Source: Flavobacterium fontis (GTDB lineage Bacteria; Bacteroidota; Bacteroidia; Flavobacteriales; Flavobacteriaceae). Taken from it: a stretch of 36,052 bases of DNA. The position numbers and the translations under genes were made by a program. This document shows positions 15,189 through 24,800 of this stretch, piece after piece. Where the stretch lies: positions 1-36,052 of the forward strand of contig NZ_FQVQ01000020.1 in the NCBI RefSeq assembly GCF_900129405.1, written 5' to 3'. The notes beneath the pieces were generated by a model that did not search any database, was not told the DNA's origin, and saw only the letters and a list, made by a program, of their open reading frames with translations. Numbering within the stretch: position 1 is the first letter of the stretch; each line of letters begins with the position of its first letter.

Positions 15189-15296
15189 CTAGGAGTAATT
15201 TTGCATGAGTAAAAAGAAAATTAAGATATACACAGCGTTAATTACCAACAACCATGTGTATCGATTGGTCCAGCGGGATTCGTTGTCTGATTTCAT
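15189..15296 (-). CDS. 35-residue single-pass membrane peptide
   Basis: ATG at 15296, TAG at 15189, and the symporter ATG follows at once (TAGATG). The peptide has a polar, charged N-terminus (MKSDNESRWTNRYTW) and one hydrophobic helix (LLVINAVYILIFFLLM). The deacetylase stop is only six bases upstream. Position, composition and tight coupling support a real gene; no family name is recognised. By analogy with small partners of other SSS transporters it may be an accessory subunit. Confidence 0.65.
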   Translation of the reverse strand: MKSDNESRWTNRYTWLLVINAVYILIFFLLMQNYS

Positions 15297-15302
15297 ACGC
15301 AT

Positions 15303-17795
15303 TTATTTTCCGGCCGAAATTAAATTGGCCAATAAGCGATAAGCCCCTGGAACTCCTTCTGGAAGCTCGCGGAAAAAGCTTAACCCAGTGTAAATATACG
15401 TTCCTTTTCCATAAGTTGCGACCAATAAGGCACCGTCTTTGGGTTTTTCTCCTGTATCATTTGCCGAAAGGAGCGCTGTATATTGACGATCCCATTCGCT
15501 TGGGTAATAGAGTCCTTGTTCTTGTTTCCACCCTTTGAAATCTGCTGCAGTGAGCTTGTTGGGACTTGTCATGATGCGATGGTTAGGCTGTAGGAAGCGA
15601 ACTTCGGCGGTTTCTTCGGTAACGCGATCGCGAGAAATTTTGATCGGGTAGGGAGCAAAATCTTTGGTCACAAAATCATCCAAGGTGTTGTATTGGACAA
15701 TCAACGTTTTTCCATTTTTAACAAAATCCAACAATAACGCTTGTTTGTAGGCTAAGGCATTGACCACATTATAGGCCCGAATTCCCGTAATCACCACATC
15801 AAAAGCTTCTAACGTTTGGGCCGTCAAGGATTCGGGTTGCAAAAGCGTGACCGAATATCCCATTTGTTGTAAACTGGTGGGGACTTCATCTCCAGCCCCC
15901 ATGATATAGCCGATTTTTTCATCATTGGTTTTGATATCCAACTTGATCGCTTTGGCCGTCGCGGATTTCAATACCATTTGTTTGTAAATATGCGGGTACT
16001 GAATGTCTACTTTATCCCAAGAATAGGTTGCTTCACCCAAGGTAACCACACTCTGAATAACCGCTTCTGAAGCTTCTTTCGGTGGCGTAAGCGTAAAGGT
16101 CAGCGTAGACGTTTCGCCTTTTCGTTGGAGCGAAAAAGGAATCGATTCGGGGGTTATCTTCCATGAAGCGGGAACTTCCACACGAACGGTTCCAGTGATG
16201 TTGTCTTTTCCTGCTTTGACGACAACTTGAACATCTCGCGCTTTACTTTTGGGAAAAATCATCACCTTGTCTTTGAGTGTCGAAGTCACCGCAGGTACGA
16301 TATCGAGCGGCTGGTAAACTTCGCCTTTGACATCGTCATTATATTTATACACCACCTTTTTGGTATAAGGAATTGCAACACCTAAAACCGAAAAGGTAAA
16401 CGTAACGCTTGTTGGGCGCTCCACATCGGGTTTGCCACGACGGGTTAGCGCTGCAACGGTATACATTCCCAAACTTGCGGATTCTTCCAAATAGTAGGGC
16501 GCGGTGTAGGGATAATTGGCTGGCAATGTCCATGAAAAACTATGGGTCTTGGCCTGATTGTAGGGAAGCACGACATTGTTCCACTCCACTGGGGTTGGGG
16601 GATAGGTTTCTATTCGTGTCAATTGTATAGCTGCTGTACTTCGGTTGATGGCTTCGACTTTAACTCCAAGAGTGCTTCCGGGAGTTGTCTCTTGGCTGTC
16701 GGCTACGGCTTCTACATAAAGTCCGGCGCAGGCTGCAATAATTCGTTTGATTTCCTCCGATTTTTGTTCCCGCCAAAACGGGTCTGAAAGTTGTTGAATT
16801 AAGGCATACGCTTTTACCAAATCCGGGAGACTCGCTGCAGGATTGTTGAAATTGAATGACTTTTGAACGCCTTCCAAAAGCTCCCCAATAGGTTTTCCTT
16901 CGGGCAAACGGTTCCATGTGGTATCGATGCCTTCAAACAAGTTGGACGAAGCCACGGGTTTATCGCCTTTTAACCATTCCAAATATTCCATTTCACTGCC
17001 GCGCGTGCCCGTATTTCCGAAACCTTGGGATTGGTGGCAACTGCGACTCAAAGCAGCGATTTCTTGGTTGGATTTTCCATTGTAGGGATAAAAAACACCG
17101 ATGTCAAAGCCTGTTAAATTGGACTTATCGGCTTTTTCAAATTTTTCTCTACTGCCATAAAACCACCACGAGGTATTGAAATAAATTCGTTTGGGTTGCC
17201 AAAGTTGTGTAAACGCCAATTGCTCAGGAAAAGCGGCAGCTGCTGCACTAAGTTCAAAAGCCTCCAATGCCAATTGTGCTGAAGCGGTATGGTGTCCGTG
17301 GGTGGTTCCCGGAGAACGATGGTCAAAACGGTTGATGATAATATCGGGACGAAATTGACGGATCACCCAAACCATATCGCTGAGTACTTGTTCTTTATCC
17401 CATATAGCAAGAGTTTCCGTTGGGTTTTTAGAAAAACCAAAATCGTTAGCTCGGGTGAAATATTGTTCTCCGCCGTCAATTTTTCGCGCTTCAATCAACT
17501 CTTGTGTGCGAATAACCCCCAGCAGCTCTCGTAATTCGGGTCCGATTAGATTTTGACCGCCATCACCGCGAGTGAGCGACAAATACCCTGTTCGGGCATG
17601 AACATGATTGGCAAGATAAGCGATGAGTCGGGTGTTTTCATCATCGGGATGCGCAGCTACATAAAGCACATTTCCCAGGAAATTTAACTTTTCAATTTGA
17701 TGATAAATGTCAGAAGCACTTGGTTTTTCAGGACGTTGGGCTGAGGCTATAAAGCCCATCCAAACCAAAGCTACCCACCAAAACGATTGACGCAT
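15303..17795 (-). CDS. Secreted PIG-L (LmbE-like) family deacetylase
   Basis: 830 residues from the ATG at 17795. A signal peptide (MRQSFWWVALVWMGFIASAQ) precedes the zinc-dependent N-acetylglucosaminide deacetylase domain: AAHPDDE at 48-54 and the HGHH group at about 166-169 supply zinc ligands. After about residue 300 come beta-sandwich-like regions and a C-terminal class I glutamine amidotransferase-like fold (DVVITGIRAYNVV, TLIVQYNT, LLVATYGKGTYIYTGLSFFR). I prefer 17795 over an ATG at 17816 because the promoter box ends only one base before the latter. First gene of an operon with a small membrane peptide and an SSS symporter; it may release a substrate for that transporter. Confidence 0.85.
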   Translation of the reverse strand: MRQSFWWVALVWMGFIASAQRPEKPSASDIYHQIEKLNFLGNVLYVAAHPDDENTRLIAYLANHVHARTGYLSLTRGDGGQNLIGPELRELLGVIRTQELIEARKIDGGEQYFTRANDFGFSKNPTETLAIWDKEQVLSDMVWVIRQFRPDIIINRFDHRSPGTTHGHHTASAQLALEAFELSAAAAAFPEQLAFTQLWQPKRIYFNTSWWFYGSREKFEKADKSNLTGFDIGVFYPYNGKSNQEIAALSRSCHQSQGFGNTGTRGSEMEYLEWLKGDKPVASSNLFEGIDTTWNRLPEGKPIGELLEGVQKSFNFNNPAASLPDLVKAYALIQQLSDPFWREQKSEEIKRIIAACAGLYVEAVADSQETTPGSTLGVKVEAINRSTAAIQLTRIETYPPTPVEWNNVVLPYNQAKTHSFSWTLPANYPYTAPYYLEESASLGMYTVAALTRRGKPDVERPTSVTFTFSVLGVAIPYTKKVVYKYNDDVKGEVYQPLDIVPAVTSTLKDKVMIFPKSKARDVQVVVKAGKDNITGTVRVEVPASWKITPESIPFSLQRKGETSTLTFTLTPPKEASEAVIQSVVTLGEATYSWDKVDIQYPHIYKQMVLKSATAKAIKLDIKTNDEKIGYIMGAGDEVPTSLQQMGYSVTLLQPESLTAQTLEAFDVVITGIRAYNVVNALAYKQALLLDFVKNGKTLIVQYNTLDDFVTKDFAPYPIKISRDRVTEETAEVRFLQPNHRIMTSPNKLTAADFKGWKQEQGLYYPSEWDRQYTALLSANDTGEKPKDGALLVATYGKGTYIYTGLSFFRELPEGVPGAYRLLANLISAGK

Positions 17796-17817
17796 GAGTA
17801 CACTTTTTGATTTCATT

Positions 17818-17825
17818 CAAAAGTA
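17818..17825 (-). promoter_or_regulatory. Bacteroidota -7 box for the deacetylase operon
   Basis: Minus-strand TACTTTTG matches TAnnTTTG. Transcription would begin within or just past the ATG at 17816, which favours the ATG at 17795 as start. Confidence 0.5.
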
Positions 17826-18071
17826 AGGATTTCCCCGGAGTGGGATTTTGTTTTTCGTTTTCTTTAACAAAAATAGAAAAGGGAACTATGAGGATACTAC
17901 GGACGCATTTTCAAGTCCAATTCCATTGTCCGATAAAAGGCAATAGAGCCACAATAAGCTGGGTGAAAAAGGAGGTGAATAGGCGAGGAAAAGATTATTT
18001 TATTCCAAAGATTGATGAAGGAAAAAATGTGACTTTGAAAACGATAGCTTCATCCTTTAATCCCAATAGTC

Positions 18072-18599
18072 TTAATCCGTAAATTCCCGTGGGTCGGCCT
18101 CATGTTGCACTATTGAGATCCCTTTTTGAAGTAAGAGGTTGTTGGGATACGTAATGCGTTCGCCTTCACGAGTGCGTAAATCCACATGAAAAGCATTGAT
18201 GTCTTCAATTTCTCCTTCTACGGGAAAATCTTTGTCGTGAATTTTAATCACGTCACCAATTTTAAACGGAAAAAAGAAAAAGAGAATCACACCCGAAGTC
18301 ACATTACTCAGAATTGACCATTGCGCAAACATAGCCACTCCAATTACGGTGGTGACCGAGGAGACTGTGAGAAAAATATCTTCTTGTTGCACGCCCCAAA
18401 TGATGATTAGAGCAATAAAAGCAACGATGTTAATCAGTAAATTGATGTATTTGATTACCAGATTAGTACGGTGCTCGAGCGTGTGGTTATTTTGGGCATA
18501 ACGACGAACGAGTTTTGCCATCACCACGCGTAAGACAATCACTGCAATAATGACGATTAATGTCGCGATAATTTCAGCGGAAAAACGTTGGAAATCCAT
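18072..18599 (-). CDS. Short MscS-family mechanosensitive channel
   Basis: 175 residues. Two N-terminal membrane helices and a pore helix (FLTVSSVTTVIGVAMFAQWS) lead to the MscS beta-domain (FKIGDVIKI, VEGEIEDINAFHVDLRTREG, ITYPNNLLLQKGI). The protein ends soon after this domain and lacks the C-terminal alpha/beta cage of E. coli MscS (286 residues). This short form may be complete because its stop is followed by noncoding DNA. Released solutes under osmotic downshock are the family role. It starts one base past the stop of the small unknown gene at 18601-18846. Confidence 0.88.
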   Translation of the reverse strand: MDFQRFSAEIIATLIVIIAVIVLRVVMAKLVRRYAQNNHTLEHRTNLVIKYINLLINIVAFIALIIIWGVQQEDIFLTVSSVTTVIGVAMFAQWSILSNVTSGVILFFFFPFKIGDVIKIHDKDFPVEGEIEDINAFHVDLRTREGERITYPNNLLLQKGISIVQHEADPREFTD

Positions 18600-18600
18600 A

Positions 18601-18846
18601 TTATAAATGACCTTCTGCGTTGCGTTGGTTGATATAATTAAGTTGGTGCTCGGCTACATAATTCCGAAAAATCGCCACCAACGAATCGTAATACTTTTTT
18701 AAATGTTGTACGTTAATTTCCGGATTTTGATCCACCGGAATCGTCACAGGCATTTCGTTGAGGTATTGGTGCAACTCGGGATAATTATCGCGAATTACCA
18801 TGGTAATTTTTAAAATCTTGGCATTGAGCTCTTGTTCCGTTTCCAT
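18601..18846 (-). CDS. Small conserved-looking protein of unknown function
   Basis: 81 residues, soluble, mostly helical, acidic at the N-terminus (METEQELNAKILKITMVIRD) with a middle part NYPELHQYLNEMPVTIPVD and a Tyr-rich end. No family recognised with certainty. It lies between Maf and the MscS channel genes and is one base from the latter, which suggests co-translation. A weak -7-like box (TACTTTTA, minus strand) lies near 18880. Confidence 0.7.
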   Translation of the reverse strand: METEQELNAKILKITMVIRDNYPELHQYLNEMPVTIPVDQNPEINVQHLKKYYDSLVAIFRNYVAEHQLNYINQRNAEGHL

Positions 18847-18884
18847 GAATTGAATCGGTATTTTTTATCCCCTTAAAAGTACAA

Positions 18885-19463
18885 CTATTTTAAGTAGTGT
18901 GTTGTTAAAAAGCGATAAACTTTTTCAGTGGGTAAACCGACCACATTGGTATATGATCCTTCAATTTTGGCGATTCCAGTAAGTCCAATCCAATCCTGAA
19001 TTCCATAAGCACCAGCCTTGTCAAAGGGTTGGTATCGGTTGAGGTAGTAATGAATGGCCTCCAAATCAAGCGAAGCAAAGGTTACTTTTGTAGTGTCAAA
19101 CAGCAACTCCTCCGACCTTGTCGTTTTAAAACATACGGAAGTGATTACCTCGTGGGTCACTCCCGACAATTGTTGTAACATGGCTACAGCATCGTCATAA
19201 TTTTTAGGTTTTCCCAACGCTTGATTGTTGAGCCAAACCAAGGTGTCGCTGGTAATTAGCAATTCGTCATCGGCCAACAAACCTTCAAAAGCGCGGGCTT
19301 TTTCGCGTGCAATATGGTTGGTGATTTCCTCAGCGCGCAAGGTTTCGGGATACACTTCGTCAATTTCTTTGAGTCGAATTTCAAAGTCCAAGTCCAATTC
19401 CTTGAAGAACTGTTGCCGTCGGGGCGAACCCGAAGCAAGGATGATTTTAAACGGTTTGGGCAT
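18885..19463 (-). CDS. maf: Maf-like nucleoside triphosphate pyrophosphatase
   Basis: 192 residues. Hydrolyses non-canonical or modified nucleoside triphosphates to monophosphates and pyrophosphate. Typical motifs: ILASGSPRRQQFF at the N-terminus (substrate loop), SDTLVWLNNQALGKPKN, and DKAGAYGIQDWIG then YTNVVGLPTEKVY near the C-terminus. The usual Asp-Thr pair and Lys (GKP) are present. Its start overlaps the prenyltransferase stop by 17 bases, so it is co-translated in that operon. Confidence 0.93.
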   Translation of the reverse strand: MPKPFKIILASGSPRRQQFFKELDLDFEIRLKEIDEVYPETLRAEEITNHIAREKARAFEGLLADDELLITSDTLVWLNNQALGKPKNYDDAVAMLQQLSGVTHEVITSVCFKTTRSEELLFDTTKVTFASLDLEAIHYYLNRYQPFDKAGAYGIQDWIGLTGIAKIEGSYTNVVGLPTEKVYRFLTTHYLK

Positions 19464-20382
19464 TTTGAATCACGTTATAGGTGAGTACTGCAATGGAGAG
19501 GATACCAAAAAAGAAAATCAATTTGAGGACGCGACTCATCAATCGATAATCGGCTTTTTCTCGCGCCGACCACGCCTTAATCGCCACCCAAAATAAGGGC
19601 GCAATTACCGTGACAGTGGCATAAATTACGGTAATCCAAAGTTTGTATTCCAATACCTGAGTAAACGTATAGATTAGCAAAACAGCACCCGCCGCAAGCG
19701 CAATGAGGGCGGTAACATAATTCGTTTTTTGCTGCCCCAAAACAATAGGTAAGGTTTGTAACCCTTCTTGCTGGTCGCCTTCAATATCTTCTTGGTCTTT
19801 AATGATTTCACGTAAAAAGGTGAGTACCACGGCAAATAACGCGTAATCTTTGAGCATGTCAAACATGACTTTCATCGTTTGCCGATTGCCATCGTAGGTG
19901 ACCGGATAGAGGTCAAAAATCACGATAAATAAGATACTTGCACCGGCCAACAAGGCCACCACCAAATTTCCGATAACAGGCATTTGTTTGAGTGAAGCGG
20001 CATACACATACAGCAGGGCTACTACCAAAACGTAGAACACCGCAAATCCAGGTTTTTCAATCACATTGGATAGATAAAAGCCCAAGGCTACGCCCAAAAT
20101 TGAGAGCGCTCCGTAAGCATAGTAGCCTTTTTCTTCCGAAATGGAAACCCCAATGATACGGCGCTCTGGTTTGTTGTGTGCATCGACCTCTTGATCAAAA
20201 ATATCATTAATTACATAACCTCCAGCCGCGATGCATACCATGGCTAAAATAAAAAGACTGTATTCGATATCGGTTAAGGCTAAAAAGATATTTTGTTGCA
20301 TCAAAAAACCATACCGGAAAATGAGGAGCATAAAGGCTAGTAAAAGTAAATTCTGAAACCGTATAAGTTTGAAGTAGTTCAT
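19447..20382 (-). CDS. UbiA-family prenyltransferase
   Basis: 311 residues with about eight or nine membrane helices. The two Asp-rich motifs that bind Mg-prenyl diphosphate are clear: NDIFDQEVDAHNKPER and REIIKDQEDIEGDQQEGLQT. The family transfers polyprenyl groups to aromatic or glycerol-phosphate acceptors; Bacteroidota members of this type are often annotated as geranylgeranylglycerol-phosphate geranylgeranyltransferase-like, acceptor uncertain. The gene lies between a KdsC-like phosphatase and maf, the order I remember from other Flavobacteria. Confidence 0.88.
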   Translation of the reverse strand: MNYFKLIRFQNLLLLAFMLLIFRYGFLMQQNIFLALTDIEYSLFILAMVCIAAGGYVINDIFDQEVDAHNKPERRIIGVSISEEKGYYAYGALSILGVALGFYLSNVIEKPGFAVFYVLVVALLYVYAASLKQMPVIGNLVVALLAGASILFIVIFDLYPVTYDGNRQTMKVMFDMLKDYALFAVVLTFLREIIKDQEDIEGDQQEGLQTLPIVLGQQKTNYVTALIALAAGAVLLIYTFTQVLEYKLWITVIYATVTVIAPLFWVAIKAWSAREKADYRLMSRVLKLIFFFGILSIAVLTYNVIQNAQTV

Positions 20383-20409
20383 GGTAGTATATTCAATGAC
20401 TTTTTAAAA

Positions 20410-20937
20410 TTAATCGTGTTGACCGTTGTAATAAGTGTGCCATTTGCCTTGCACCTTCATCACTTGCTCGATGACTTCCCGTACGGCCCCTTTTCCACCA
20501 TTTTTATGGGATATGTAGTGGGAAATCGCTTTGATCTCGGGACTTGCATCTTGCGGGCAAGTGGGCAAACCTACACGTTGCATCACATGGTAATCGGGAA
20601 TGTCATCGCCCATGTATAAAACGTGCGCAGGATTGATTTGGTATAATTCGCAGTATTCCGTAAAAGTTTCCACCTTGTCGGGTGTCCCCAAATAAATATC
20701 AGTAATGCCCAAATTGCGCAAACGAATCCGAACACCTTCATTACTTCCCCCCGAAATAATACACACCGAATATCCACTTTCAAGAGCGGCTTTCATGGCA
20801 AAACCATCGCGAATATGCATCTCGCGCAGCATTTCTCCCGTGGGCGACACATGTACGGTACCGTCGGTTAATACGCCATCGACATCAAAGACAAACGTCG
20901 TAATGTCATTCATAACTTCTTTATAGCTTTTGGACAT
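20410..20937 (-). CDS. kdsC: KdsC-like 3-deoxy-D-manno-octulosonate 8-phosphate phosphatase
   Basis: 175 residues of HAD type C0, lacking a cap. Removes phosphate from KDO-8-phosphate in lipopolysaccharide synthesis. Motif I FDVDGVLTDG carries D18 and D20; motif II ISGGSNEGVRIR; then LGTPDKVETF, MGDDIPDYHVMQRVG (motif IV) and a C-terminal NGGKGAVREVIEQVM, the glycine-rich tail typical of KdsC tetramers. I start at the ATG at 20937; the codon at 20943 is TTG. The start overlaps the DUF2520 stop by 17 bases. Confidence 0.9.
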   Translation of the reverse strand: MSKSYKEVMNDITTFVFDVDGVLTDGTVHVSPTGEMLREMHIRDGFAMKAALESGYSVCIISGGSNEGVRIRLRNLGITDIYLGTPDKVETFTEYCELYQINPAHVLYMGDDIPDYHVMQRVGLPTCPQDASPEIKAISHYISHKNGGKGAVREVIEQVMKVQGKWHTYYNGQHD

Positions 20938-21670
20938 GATCAATAATGGATTGGGTAAGTAATTGATAAATTTCTTTCGGATAAGGTTGTGTGAGCATCG
21001 ATTGGTGTCGTTCCAAGGTAGCTGTATCGCCTCGAAGTGCCGGACCTGTTTGGGCTTGCGTAGGAGTGAGGGTCTGTACTTTGGCTGCGGTTTCCAGTAT
21101 CAAGGGTTTGAGTACTTCAAAGGAAACACCATGTTCTGCGCAAAGGTCAGCGCCCAATTGATACAAGTGATTTGTGAAATTGCAAACAAATACGGCCGCC
21201 AAATGCAAGGCTAAGCGTTGCTGTTCATCGATAGAAAAAATGGCACTGGATACGGTACGCGCAAGTTGCTCTAAAAGGAGATAGTCTTCTTTTTTGTCAG
21301 CTTCAAGACAAAAGGGTATCGTGCTGTAATCCAATGGTTTTCCTTTGGTAAACGTTTGCAACGGATATAAAACTCCGCTGCGATGATGCTTCGGAAGTAC
21401 GTGCATTCCAGTGGCACCCGAGGTGTGTACCACCAATTTCCCTGTTCCCGGAATTTCATGCCCCAGTGCAGCAATGGCATGATCACTCACAGCCAATACA
21501 TACACTTCTGCGTCGGCAATTTCGTTCATCGAAGTCACTACGGGACAGGAGATTGGAAGCGAATGTAACGTCTCGGGGTGACGCGCAACCACCTGAACCA
21601 GCGACTTTTGAAAAGCTTGAATCAGATGCTGTGCCACATTTCCAGAGCCAATAATGACCAATCGTATCAT
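20921..21670 (-). CDS. DUF2520 / Rossmann-like domain protein
   Basis: 249 residues. N-terminal dinucleotide-binding fold begins MIRLVIIGSGNVAQHLIQAF (GxGNVA). Then VLAVSDHAIAALG, VVHTSGATGMHVL, SGVLYPLQTFTKG and a helical C-terminal DUF2520 domain (HLAAVFVCNFTNHLYQLGAD, GPALRGDTATLERH). It resembles 6-phosphogluconate dehydrogenase-like or pyrroline-carboxylate-reductase-like oxidoreductases; reaction unknown. First gene of the operon DUF2520-kdsC-prenyltransferase-maf, divergent from ccsBA. Confidence 0.85.
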   Translation of the reverse strand: MIRLVIIGSGNVAQHLIQAFQKSLVQVVARHPETLHSLPISCPVVTSMNEIADAEVYVLAVSDHAIAALGHEIPGTGKLVVHTSGATGMHVLPKHHRSGVLYPLQTFTKGKPLDYSTIPFCLEADKKEDYLLLEQLARTVSSAIFSIDEQQRLALHLAAVFVCNFTNHLYQLGADLCAEHGVSFEVLKPLILETAAKVQTLTPTQAQTGPALRGDTATLERHQSMLTQPYPKEIYQLLTQSIIDHVQKL

Positions 21671-21784
21671 GGTCGTAAAGGTAGTAAAAAAAGGGAATTT
21701 GCCAATTGACGCATGCTTTCACAACATTTCCTAATATTCCTTTAAATTCCACACTTTCGCCACCATGCTTTTTATTTTTTGCGT

Positions 21785-21792
21785 TACTTTTG
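21785..21792 (+). promoter_or_regulatory. Bacteroidota -7 box for the cytochrome c maturation gene
   Basis: TACTTTTG matches TAnnTTTG, 18 bases before the ATG at 21811. Confidence 0.5.
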
Positions 21793-21810
21793 CGTAAATT
21801 TTAAAATAAA

Positions 21811-24800
21811 ATGGCGAATCGAATTCTAGCGCTCTTGTTTTCCACCCGTTTAATGGCGGTTTTGTTCATCTTGTATGCCGCCGCTATGGCCGCAGGAACG
21901 TTTATTGAGAGTGCTTACAATACCGACACGGCTCGGATTTGGGTCTACAATACCCGTTGGTTTGAGCTTATTCTTTTCTTTTTCTTGATTAACTTTATGG
22001 GAAACATCAAGCGCTACCAATTGCATTTGCGTAAAAATTGGGCTACCTTGTTGCTGCATCTTTCCTTTATTTTTATCATTATTGGCGCCGGAATTACCCG
22101 TTATATCAGTTACGAAGGGATGATGCCCATCCGTGAAGGTGAAAGTGCCAATCAGTTTTATTCCGATCGTACCTTCCTTACCGTTTTGGTCGATGGAAAT
22201 TATAAAGGGGAACTAAAACGACGTGTTTTAGAAAAACCATTAATTCTCTCTGAGGCAGTGTATCCACCCTTTGCCTCCAATCATTTTGCCCTCGAAGAAC
22301 GTTTTGACACGGTTCCGTTTACCATTGAATACGACAGTTTCTTAATGAATGTGAAGGAATCCATTAAAGCCGATCCGAAAGGGAAATTGTATTTTAAACT
22401 GGTTGAGGCGGGCAATGGCGAACGACACGAACATTACTTAGCAGAAGGCGAAGTGCAAAGTATCCACGGCTTGTTATTTGCGTTTAACAAACCCATGGAA
22501 GGCGCCATCAATATCACTTCTGATGGTTCGAATTCAACGATTAAAACGCCGTTTGCAGGTAACTTTATGCGCATGGCAGACCAGTTAAAAGGTGAGGTAA
22601 CAGCTAATACCGAGGCGGCATTAATGCTACGATCCTTATATAATGTAGGCGGCTCGCAGTTTGTTTTTCCCGAGCCTCCGATGCGTGGCGTAAAAGATTT
22701 TGTTTCTGGGGGTGATTACAAAGCCAAAAACTCCGATGATGCCCTCACCGTTCAGATTCGTACGGGGGGTAAAACCGAACGGGTGACCTTAGTGGGATCA
22801 AAAGGGAAAACCGGCGAACCTCGAATTATTAAAGTGGGCGATTTAGAATTTACACTTCAATTTGGAAGTAAGGTTTATGAATTGCCGTTCTCCATGAAGT
22901 TGAACGATTTTATCGCCGATAAATATCCAGGAACAGAAAAAAGTTACTCTGCATTCAAGAGTATCGTAACCGTTATCGATAAAGAAAAAAAGACCGATGC
23001 CGAGATTTATATGAATCATATCTTAGATTACGGAGGCTATCGTTTTTTCCAATCTTCATTTGATCCCGATGAAAAGGGAACCATTCTTTCCGTGAATCAC
23101 GATTTTTGGGGTACATTGATTACCTACATTGGGTATTTCTTGTTGTTTTTTGCCATGTTGGCCATTTTATTCGACAAAAACACCCGCTTCGCAAGTTTAA
23201 AACGAAAGTTAGGACAACTCAAAGAACAGAAAGCTGCCTTAACACTTCTTTTATTGTTTGGCTTTTCAGGTTCCCTATCCGCGCAGCATTCAGATCATGA
23301 CGGACACCAACATGCTCCGGCCAAGCCCCAAAAAGAGGTGGTGTTCAACTATTTGGACTCGGTAAAAAAATACGCGGTTCCTGAAAAACAAGCGGCTCAA
23401 TTCGGACGTTTAGTCATTCAAGATGAAGGAGGACGGATGAAACCTGTCAACACGTTTTCCTCCGAATTATTACGAAAAGTGAGTAAAAGCGATACCTATG
23501 AAGGACTTAATGCCGATCAGGTATTCCTTTCTATGGTGATGTACCCAAAAGCCTGGGAAAATTTACCCATCATCTATTTGAAACGCGGGAACGACAGCAT
23601 TCGTAAGTTAATTGGGGTGGACAAAGAAGCAAAGTACGTTCGTTTTAAGGACTTTATCACCCCAGAAGGGAATTACAAATTATCGCCTTACCTCGATGAT
23701 GCCTACAAAACGACCAACCCCAACAATTTTCAAAAAGACTTTGTGGAGGCCGACAAGAAGATCAACCTCATGTTTAGCGCCATGTACGGTGGTATTTTGA
23801 AAATATTCCCCGTGCCCAATGATAAAGGCAACAAATGGGTTTCTTTCATGGAAATCAATCAGCCCACGGGAACGGATTTGGATAAAATTAAAAATGCCTT
23901 TCCGTATTATCTCAATGAGTTAGGCAAAGGCGCTACAACCCAAAACTATACGATGGCCAATACCTTGCTTCAAGGGATTGAAGATTATCAAAAGAAGTTT
24001 GGAAAAGCCGTTCGTCCCTCCGACGATCAAATCACTTCCGAAATATTGCTCAACAAATACGATGTGTTCCGCAGTTTGTTCACTTGGTATATGTTGGCAG
24101 GAAGCCTGATGTTGATCTTAGTGATTGTTCAAATTTTCACCAACAACAAACCGTTGCGCTATGCGATCACTACTTTTCATGTAATCATTGGTCTTTTGTT
24201 TGCAACCCATACTTTAGGTTTAATCGCCCGTTGGTATGTGTCGGGACATGCGCCTTGGAGTGATGCCTACGAAAGTATGATTTATGTAGCTTGGGCGACG
24301 ATGTTTTTCACTTTAGCGTTTGATAAAAAGTCGAAATTAACCATCGCTGCCGGAACTTTTGTGGCTTCCATGATTTTGATGGTCGCGCACATGAGCTGGA
24401 TGGATCCACAGATTGCCAATTTGCAACCCGTATTGAATTCGTATTGGTTAATGATCCACGTAGCGGTGATTGTGGCCAGTTACGGTCCATTTACGTTGGG
24501 AATGATTTTGGGAATTGTGGCTATGTTCTTGATGTTGGTGACCACAACCAAAAATAAAAATGCCATGGAATTGCATATCAAGGAAATTACCTATATCAAC
24601 GAAATGGCGTTAACCATTGGTTTGGTGCTCTTGACCATTGGTAACTTTTTGGGGGGACAGTGGGCCAATGAGAGTTGGGGACGCTATTGGGGTTGGGACC
24701 CAAAAGAAACCTGGGCTTTAATCAGTATTATGGTGTATGCTTTTGTGATTCACGCTCGATTAGTCCCTGGTTTGCGCGGATTGTTTGCATTTAATTTTAT

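Noticed and set aside
17887..18082. Possible 65-residue plus-strand protein (MRILRTHFQVQ...) downstream of the MscS gene
   Set aside because: No family, no promoter box and it overlaps the channel gene end antisense. A real small gene cannot be excluded but evidence is too thin.
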